From Mesorhizobium sp. M7A.F.Ca.US.006.01.1.1 (GTDB taxonomy: Bacteria; Pseudomonadota; Alphaproteobacteria; Rhizobiales; Rhizobiaceae), in contig NZ_RZQL01000014.1 of the NCBI RefSeq assembly GCF_003997935.1, forward strand, positions 1 to 54,643: a DNA stretch of 54,643 bases, in the 5' to 3' direction. Below are positions 50,069-54,643 of this stretch, piece after piece. Position numbers and translations under genes: made by a program. The first letter of the stretch is position 1; every line of letters begins with the position of its first letter. The notes under the pieces were generated by a model. It was not told the DNA's origin. It was given only the letters and a program-made list of their open reading frames with translations, and ran no database searches.

Positions 50069-50374
50069 ATGAAAAAGCTCCTGCTTGTTTCGGTTATCGC
50101 CATTGCTTCGGCGGCGGCGATGATCGCCCCCGCCGACGCCCGCAGCCGTATCAGTATCGGCATTGGCGGCTATGCAGACGACTATTACGGCGACGATTAT
50201 TACAATGGTTACGACTATGGCGATCGCTACTATCGCCCTTATTACCAGTACGATGCCTATGACAACGGCTACAGGCCGCGCTATTACCACCGTCACCACC
50301 GTTGCCACATCGCGCTGGTCAAGCACTGGCGCCACCACCACAGGATCGTCGAGGAAATCCGCGTCTGCCGATAA
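50069..50374 (+). CDS. Secreted Tyr/His/Asp-rich low-complexity protein
   Basis: This 101-residue protein has a signal peptide (MKKLLLVSVIAIASAAAMIA PADA-RS). The mature part is a run of tyrosines and aspartates (DDYYGDDYYNGYDYGDRYYR, YYQYDAYDNGYRPRYY) turning into a His/Arg tail with two cysteines (YHRHHRCHIALVKHWRHHHR ... VCR). A strong AGGAGGCAGCT precedes the ATG. This suggests a periplasmic metal-binding or structural protein; no family is known to me. It has its own terminator. Confidence 0.75.
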   Translation: MKKLLLVSVIAIASAAAMIAPADARSRISIGIGGYADDYYGDDYYNGYDYGDRYYRPYYQYDAYDNGYRPRYYHRHHRCHIALVKHWRHHHRIVEEIRVCR

Positions 50375-50393
50375 TCTGATCCTGTGAAAAATG

Positions 50394-50418
50394 ATCCAGC
50401 CGGCTTCGTCGGCTGGAT
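50394..50418 (+). terminator. Hairpin terminator
   Basis: ATCCAGCCG / CGGCTGGAT (9-bp stem, loop GCTTCGT) followed by ATTTG. It is 20 bp after the Tyr-rich protein gene and before the convergent DUF6456 gene. Confidence 0.7.
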
Positions 50419-50429
50419 ATTTGCGCCGC

Positions 50430-51032
50430 TCACCCCACCCGTCGCTCCATCATCATCCCATAATGCACCGCCAGCAGATCGAGCCCCACCTTCAGCAGCT
50501 TCGTCACCACGTTCCGGCCCTCGCCGCTCTGCTCGGACAGGCGCTTGAGGGAACCGTCCGCGCAGCAGACTTGTCGTACCACGGCGGCCACCTCCCAATG
50601 GCCTAGCGCTCTTGTGGCGGCGGCATAGGCCCGGCCGGCGTCGAGAACGCTGTCGGCGACGACGCCGCCCTCGCGGCCGCCGTCGACGCGCTCGGTCCAG
50701 CGCATCGGCTTGACATCAGCCTGCTGGCTGCAGCGGAAATCCTCGCGGTAGCGCAGGCCGGCCTCGCGCTGCTGGCGCGACAGCGAGGTGATGCCGATGA
50801 GCGCATCGATGGCGCGCACCCGCACGATGCCGCCGGTGGCGGCGTAGCCGTCATTCGACACTTCGTAGACACGGGCGGCCTCCAGCGTGCCCGCCGCCAG
50901 CCGCTTGCGGCCGAAGGCGTCATCCCTGAGCGCGAAATCATGGCCGATCTCGCGGCGTATGCGCACCTGCTCGGCCTCGCCCTTCGGCAATTTCGGCGCC
51001 TGCGGTTTTGCGGGTCTGGTCTTTTTGCTCAT
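50430..51032 (-). CDS. DUF6456-type helix-turn-helix protein
   Basis: This 200-residue protein has an N-terminal basic stretch and middle region (ARVYEVSNDGYAATGGIVRV RAIDALIGITSLSRQQREAG LRYREDF). A C-terminal segment (ALGHWEVAAVVRQVCCADGS LKRLSEQSGEGRNVVTKLLK VGLDLLAVHYG) matches the DUF6456 end I remember (L-A-L-D-x-L-A-x-H-Y-G). Such proteins are DNA-binding regulators, sometimes phage-linked. The start is at MSKKTRPAKPQ; the frame begins there. It converges with the Tyr-rich gene. Confidence 0.72.
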   Translation of the reverse strand: MSKKTRPAKPQAPKLPKGEAEQVRIRREIGHDFALRDDAFGRKRLAAGTLEAARVYEVSNDGYAATGGIVRVRAIDALIGITSLSRQQREAGLRYREDFRCSQQADVKPMRWTERVDGGREGGVVADSVLDAGRAYAAATRALGHWEVAAVVRQVCCADGSLKRLSEQSGEGRNVVTKLLKVGLDLLAVHYGMMMERRVG

Positions 51033-51269
51033 GGGAGGCTCCTGGTTGGGATGGGTGGTGGGAGGCCGGCAAGTGGCGATCCTTCGCGCTGTTGGGCATC
51101 TCCCACATGGCCGGCAGGGCGGCGAGGGCCGCCGTTCGGTTGGCCTTCAATGAACCGGAGGTCGTCGCCTCTTCGCCGCTGCGCCAGCTTCCTTCCCGGT
51201 ATCCAGGCTGATGGAACCGGCGCGAGTTTTCGACGTTATGTCGCGTCCATGCCAAGGGGAGGTTCGCCG

Positions 51270-51551
51270 ATGACAGCCTTCATGCCGGTTACCGTGCGCT
51301 TTTGCGACAACAAAACCATGCTGGTCAGTTCGGTGGCCGGAGCCGCCGAGGCACTGCGCCACCAATGGCCCGACAAGACAGCACCTGGCTATGTCGAGGC
51401 CTCCCGGCTGGTTACGCTCGCCGTTGACGGCATCTGCAGCCAGCGCATCGCGTTCGACGCCTTCACCAGGGTGGCCGAGCAACAGAACATACTGGTGGCC
51501 AGGCCCAAAAGCCGCGCCCATGACTGGCTGGATGCGGTGGCCAGCCCGTGA
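51270..51551 (+). CDS. DUF982 protein (copy 1)
   Basis: This 93-residue cytoplasmic protein matches the DUF982 pattern: PVTVRFCDNKTMLVSSVAGA AEALRHQWPDKTAPGYVEAS RLVTLAVDGICSQRIAFDAF. These small proteins are expanded in rhizobia and have no known function. The start at 51270 has AGGGGAGG upstream. It is followed by a second, diverged DUF982 copy on the same strand. Confidence 0.85.
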   Translation: MTAFMPVTVRFCDNKTMLVSSVAGAAEALRHQWPDKTAPGYVEASRLVTLAVDGICSQRIAFDAFTRVAEQQNILVARPKSRAHDWLDAVASP

Positions 51552-51605
51552 GGAGCGGGCGCCGGCCGAAAAATTGATGCAACCCGTCGCCAGCGGGGCG
51601 CGTTT

Positions 51606-51968
51606 ATGGATGCGGTAGCTGCAGCCGCGCGCAAAGCGAAGGTGAACGCCGTGGGTACGATGAAAACCGGACTGCCGCTCAAAGTGCGGGTGGAAGATGA
51701 GATCGAAGAGATCGACAGCGTCAGCGAAGCCGCCGATTTTCTGCAGCGCTGGCCGCTGGAGCGGCGCGGCCATGTCTACCGCAGCGCGCTGAACGCCTGC
51801 AGCGCGGCGATCGCCGCGCAGATTTCCGAAGCCGACGCCATGAAAGTGTTTACCGGCTTTGCCCGGGTGACCGGCATATTGGTCGACGAAGGCAACCCGG
51901 CCATGGCGATGGAGGCGCGGAGCGTTCAGAGCCGCACGCCCAAGCAGAGCCGGCAGATGCCGAAATAG
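51606..51968 (+). CDS. DUF982 protein (copy 2)
   Basis: This 120-residue second member of the family has an N-terminal 20-residue extension before the domain (LPLKVRVEDEIEEIDSVSEA ADFLQRWPLERRGHVYRSAL NAC; then AAQISEADAMKVFTGFARVT GILVDE). It could start at the internal Met of the TMKTGLPLKVR segment (51660). It is tandem with copy 1. The function is unknown. Confidence 0.8.
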   Translation: MDAVAAAARKAKVNAVGTMKTGLPLKVRVEDEIEEIDSVSEAADFLQRWPLERRGHVYRSALNACSAAIAAQISEADAMKVFTGFARVTGILVDEGNPAMAMEARSVQSRTPKQSRQMPK

Positions 51969-51979
51969 GGTTTTGCTTC

Positions 51980-52208
51980 TTTCTCCCCGTTTACGGGGGT
52001 GAGGTGTGGTCCGCGCAGCGGACGAAAAGCCAATTGCTTGGCTTTTCGAACAACGAACGCCCGGCAGGGCAAGGAGGGGCGGCGCCAGCGCTTCGGTAAG
52101 TGGCATCTGAATCGGATGCTTGAATTTCATGTCAGCTTTCAATCCTGCCTCGTCAGCGCTGCCCCTCATCCGCCTGCCGGCACCTTCTCCCCGTGAACGG
52201 GGAAAAGA
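51980..52208. repeat. Intergenic repeat with inverted hairpin ends
   Basis: TTCTCCCCGT-TTACGGGG at one end and TTCTCCCCGT-GAACGGGG at the other, with an internal perfect stem AAAAGCCAAT / TTGGCTTTT around 52024-52046 (AAAAGCCAATTGCTTGGCTTTT region). It lies between DUF982 copy 2 and the convergent GcrA-like gene and belongs to the same class as 20039-20197 and 2325-2420. Confidence 0.75.
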
Positions 52209-52217
52209 GACCACGCC

Positions 52218-52886
52218 TCACCCCGTCGCCACAAATACGCGGCGCTGGAAGCGCGCCTGGTGGTAGGTGCAATAGCTTTTCAGCGCACTGGTGCGCATGC
52301 CGCAGCACAGCATGTCGGCGCCCGGCCGGCTGCCTGGCGCCCCCTCTTCGGCAATAGAAATGTCAGAAGCCTCCTCCACCGTCAGATCCAGCGGCGCGCG
52401 GCAGCGTGAAAACAGGCAATCGATGAAACGCATCGCCACGCCATGCGGCTGCCGGCCGATGGCCGCGCGGGGTAACGCCGGCACCTCCAGGCGATAAGCT
52501 ATGCCGTCGGCGATCAGCACGCCCGCCTCGCGCACGAACGAATGCGCTCGCCTGGGCCGGGCCGCTTCACGCGCATGGATGTCCTTGGCGGCAAGCGCGC
52601 CATGCGTCTTTCCGACGACACGCGTCGCATTCGCCGGCGCGCCACTCGCCCGCTTGCTTTCAGAGCGCTTGCTCACATCCTGTCTGGCTCGCGGCGGCCG
52701 CCCCTTGCCATTGGCAAAGCCGATCGCGCCCAGCATGGCGTTACGGTGCACGATGCCGATGATGGCGTCGCGTGACACCGGGCTGCCGCGCAGCGCGCTG
52801 AACGCGACTGCAATCCTGGAGGCTGAAAGCCCGTCCTTCAGCCAGCGGGCGATCTCGTGCAATTCCGCGTCGCTATAGCTTGCCAT
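52218..52886 (-). CDS. GcrA-family regulator-like protein
   Basis: This 222-residue protein starts at 52886 (MASYSDAELHEIARWLKDGL) with GGAG six bases upstream; the frame runs to 52973. The N-terminal HTH (SASRIAVAFSALRGSPVSRD AIIGIVHR) and the C-terminal cysteine-rich block (IDCLFSRCRAPLDL and GADMLCCGMRTSALKSYCTY HQARFQR) are the two parts of GcrA proteins, which bind methylated DNA and act with sigma-70 in Caulobacter. The long Arg/Ala linker (RARQDVSKRSESKRAS ...) is unusual. GcrA-like genes also occur in prophages. It is one of several regulators clustered here. Confidence 0.82.
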   Translation of the reverse strand: MASYSDAELHEIARWLKDGLSASRIAVAFSALRGSPVSRDAIIGIVHRNAMLGAIGFANGKGRPPRARQDVSKRSESKRASGAPANATRVVGKTHGALAAKDIHAREAARPRRAHSFVREAGVLIADGIAYRLEVPALPRAAIGRQPHGVAMRFIDCLFSRCRAPLDLTVEEASDISIAEEGAPGSRPGADMLCCGMRTSALKSYCTYHQARFQRRVFVATG

Positions 52887-52997
52887 ATCCAGCTCCATCC
52901 AAAGTTCGGCCGCGCCACCGGGCAGCGTCAAGGTTCGACCCGGTGGCCGGGCCGCAGTCAGGTTGTTTTTCAAGAGCCGGCTGTCAGCCGACCAGCC

Positions 52998-53402
52998 TCA
53001 GCCGGATTGGGCCGATTTCCCGCCGGCAAGGTGCAAAAGCCGCGCCTCGGCCGTGTTTCTGTCCAGGGCGGAAACCGCCCTGCCCGTTAGCCTGTCGAAC
53101 ATGATGACGGTGCCGTCCTCGGTGCGGATGCAGGATCGGCCAGCCGGAAAACCAGTGCCGGCGCCATGCCGGCCGAATTGGGGGCCGGAGCCGCTGGGAG
53201 CGGCGTCTCCGGCCGTTCCGGTCGCCGGAGACGGGCGGGCCGGACCCGAGGCCGGTGCGGTCAAGCACCGAGCCTCGGGGTTCATCCCAGCCGGGGAGGA
53301 GGACGGCCGGGATGAAAGGGGATGGGCGGCGGTGACGACCGCCGGATGCGCCTCGCGTGAGGCCAGCGACTCGGCGCCATCAAAGCTGGACAGGTTTTGC
53401 AT
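52998..53402 (-). CDS. Hypothetical protein with a possibly leaderless start
   Basis: This 134-residue frame, divergent from the S24 repressor, has a good promoter placed so that the mRNA would begin at or beside its ATG (see 53409-53437). The N-terminal half is low-complexity; the C-terminal part (GRSCIRTEDGTVIMFDRLTG RAVSALDRNTAEARLLHLAG G) looks like a real folded segment. There is no ribosome site and no family is recognised. Confidence 0.45.
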   Translation of the reverse strand: MQNLSSFDGAESLASREAHPAVVTAAHPLSSRPSSSPAGMNPEARCLTAPASGPARPSPATGTAGDAAPSGSGPQFGRHGAGTGFPAGRSCIRTEDGTVIMFDRLTGRAVSALDRNTAEARLLHLAGGKSAQSG

Positions 53403-53408
53403 GACCAG

Positions 53409-53437
53409 ATATAAGCATAACTCACAAATTGATGCAA
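53409..53437 (-). promoter_or_regulatory. Promoter for 53402, leaderless arrangement
   Basis: On the minus strand TTGCAT (53437-53432) and TTATAT (53414-53409) are spaced by 17 bp. Six bases (CTGGTC) then lead to the ATG at 53402, so transcription should start at the A of ATG. The same region is the probable control zone of the divergent S24 repressor. Confidence 0.6.
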
Positions 53438-53476
53438 GTCATTCTTTCATAGACGAGAGCCGCTTTCATCACTCAC

Positions 53477-54181
53477 ATGGGCGCCATGGCAAGAACGGAA
53501 CTGTCGATCAAGGTCGGGGCGGCGATCCGCAAGGCGCGCAAGCAGCGCGGCCTGGTCATGCGCCACATCGCCGAGCACAACGACACCGATGTCGCCGCCG
53601 TCGGCAACTGGGAAACCGGCCGCAATCTGCCCAAGACCGAGAACCTCCTGAAGACCGCCGCCTTCCTGCGCGTCGACCCGGTGGCGCTGGGCCAAGGGCA
53701 GGTGGTGTTTCTCGACGATGCCGGACCGGTCGCCGATGCGGAGATCGTCACCGATGCTGGTCCGCTACCCGCCGGATCGATGGATATCGAGGTGCTGGGC
53801 GCGGCCGTCGGCGGCGACGATGGCGATTTCACCTTCAACGGCGAGCCGGCGGGTTACGTCCAGCGCCCGCCGGGCGTGCGCAACCTGCCGAAGGTGTTCG
53901 CCCTGCACGTGCTCTCGGATTCCATGGTGCCGCGTTACGAGCCCGGCGACCTGATCTATTGCGGCGGCCGCGACGCCATACCGGGCGACCATGTGGTGAT
54001 CGAGACCTTCCCGGAGGAAAACGAGCGCAACGGCAAGGCCTTCATCAAGAAGCTGGTCAAGCGCACGGCGGGTGAGCTGGTGGTCGAGCAGTACAACCCG
54101 CCGAAGACGCTGACCTTCAACCGCTACGCCATCAAACATGTCTGGCGCGTGATTCCGCTGAAGGAATTGCTGGGGTATTAG
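53477..54181 (+). CDS. XRE/S24 LexA-like repressor (phage CI type)
   Basis: This 234-residue protein has an N-terminal XRE helix-turn-helix (VGAAIRKARKQRGLVMRHIA EHNDTDVAAVGNWETGRN) and a C-terminal S24 protease domain with a possible self-cleavage Ala-Gly in GEPAGYVQRP. The catalytic Ser is in ALHVLSDSMVPRYEPGDLIY and the Lys in NGKAFIKKLVKRTAGELV. Such repressors are inactivated by RecA-stimulated self-cleavage. The N-terminal Met is at 53477 or 53486. It is divergent from the gene at 53402, the classical lysogeny-switch layout, although no other phage genes are visible. Confidence 0.88.
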   Translation: MGAMARTELSIKVGAAIRKARKQRGLVMRHIAEHNDTDVAAVGNWETGRNLPKTENLLKTAAFLRVDPVALGQGQVVFLDDAGPVADAEIVTDAGPLPAGSMDIEVLGAAVGGDDGDFTFNGEPAGYVQRPPGVRNLPKVFALHVLSDSMVPRYEPGDLIYCGGRDAIPGDHVVIETFPEENERNGKAFIKKLVKRTAGELVVEQYNPPKTLTFNRYAIKHVWRVIPLKELLGY

Positions 54182-54233
54182 CGCCTTTTTCTTTCCCCTG
54201 GCGGGAGAAGGGAACCAGCGCCAACCCATCCCC

Positions 54234-54536
54234 TTACGCCCGCCGCGATCCCTCCAGCGGCGTCTCGCGGTCGCTCAGCATTCGCGCTTCACTGCGCACG
54301 CGCTGGCGCTCGTCGATGAATGCCGCCTGGATTGTAACGGTCGCCCCCGGCAGTCCGTCGGCGCGGCAGGCCGAACAGACGATGCGGCCCGACAGAGCGG
54401 ACAGCGGCGTATTCCCCGTCACCCCGAACCGCTTCAACTGATCGGGTCGCCACCACCTGTTGCGGCCGCAATCCGCGCACTCGACCGAGATCGAAGCGAC
54501 ATGTGCGATTGTTGGTTCCCTGCCCGGTAATGCCAT
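54234..54536 (-). CDS. Hypothetical protein with a four-Cys zinc-ribbon-like motif
   Basis: This 100-residue protein starts at 54536 (MALPGREPTIAHVASISVEC) with GAGG upstream; the frame reaches 54614. Two CxxC pairs (CADCGRNRWW and CSACRADG) about 35 residues apart suggest a small zinc ribbon, the linker being RPDQLKRFGVTGNTPLSALS. Similar small proteins are familiar from mesorhizobia, but I know no function for them. The window ends 29 bp beyond the possible upstream start. Confidence 0.68.
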   Translation of the reverse strand: MALPGREPTIAHVASISVECADCGRNRWWRPDQLKRFGVTGNTPLSALSGRIVCSACRADGLPGATVTIQAAFIDERQRVRSEARMLSDRETPLEGSRRA

Positions 54537-54643
54537 CGCCCCTGCCTCGTCTTTGTTCCTTATTTGTTCGCATATTCCTGTGTTTTGCGCTGGGAGTCGA
54601 GTCGCAGTTTTCAAACAGTCCCAAAAGTTTTTCTTCTATATAT

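Noticed and set aside
1..54643. Lasso-peptide maturation enzymes (asparagine-synthase-like cyclase, transglutaminase-like B2 protease, PqqD-like RRE) near the peptide genes
   Set aside because: I looked for their motifs in every large protein and found none; the GNAT and FAD enzymes belong to other families.
1..54643. Insertion sequences or transposase genes
   Set aside because: No DDE/HUH transposase-like protein or IS-type terminal repeats with target duplications could be recognised.

Overview
The window looks like a chromosomal stretch of a Mesorhizobium-type alphaproteobacterium (Rhizobiales, Phyllobacteriaceae). The evidence is high GC, a Ku/LigD end-joining pair, an ExoX-type exopolysaccharide repressor, DUF1236 and DUF982 paralogues, a GcrA-family regulator, and several short intergenic palindromic repeats of the kind common in mesorhizobia. 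I could not run a search, so the genus is inferred. I found no tRNA, rRNA, CRISPR array or transposase.

Region 1 (about 0.1-16.4 kb) is mixed housekeeping and stress genes: an ABC-F ATPase, an Omp25/31-type beta-barrel, a prokaryotic glutamate-receptor-like channel with an altered pore, a YdeI-family protein, a divergent cupin/MarR pair around a nested palindrome, an SDR/LysR pair, a DegP-like protein that has lost its catalytic triad, a YghU-type glutathione transferase, two DUF1236 proteins, ExoX, an isochorismatase-family hydrolase and several small membrane or secreted proteins. Two decayed genes are present: a frameshifted Tat-signal protein and a WD40 remnant.

Region 2 (16.7-25.6 kb) holds two adjacent tiny peptide genes, an SdrD/Cna-B-like secreted protein, exonuclease III, an alpha/beta hydrolase, and the NHEJ genes ku (overlapping a TPR gene by ATGA) and ligD.

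Region 3 (25.4-42.7 kb) is a Wzx/Wzy-type extracellular polysaccharide locus: tandemly duplicated GT9 glycosyltransferases, two CelD-like GNAT acyltransferases, a flippase, two GT4 glycosyltransferases, a Tat-exported GH5-like hydrolase, a VpsF-like polymerase, a Wzc/GumC-like co-polymerase with a degenerate P-loop, a GINT1-like transferase and an FAD monooxygenase. A near-perfect sigma-54 promoter lies upstream of the last two. Tiny peptide genes sit at both edges of this locus.

Region 4 (43-54.6 kb) has a 2-hydroxyacid dehydrogenase, another tiny peptide gene, a Crp/Fnr regulator, an XRE-like regulator, an OafA-type acyltransferase and small secreted proteins. It ends with a group of phage-flavoured regulators (DUF6456, GcrA-like, S24 repressor).

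The most interesting signal is a family of five 29-40-residue peptides at 16739, 17039, 25535(-), 42705(-) and 44097. All carry the leader pattern typical of lasso-peptide precursors (Y-x2-P-x-[LF] ... T-A) followed by short, unrelated, Ser/Thr/Gly/Ala-rich tails. Each has a TTGACA hexamer 53-60 nt upstream of its start. No recognisable lasso cyclase, leader peptidase or PqqD-like gene is in the window, so this looks like a dispersed RiPP-like precursor family served in trans, or a family doing something else with a lasso-type leader.
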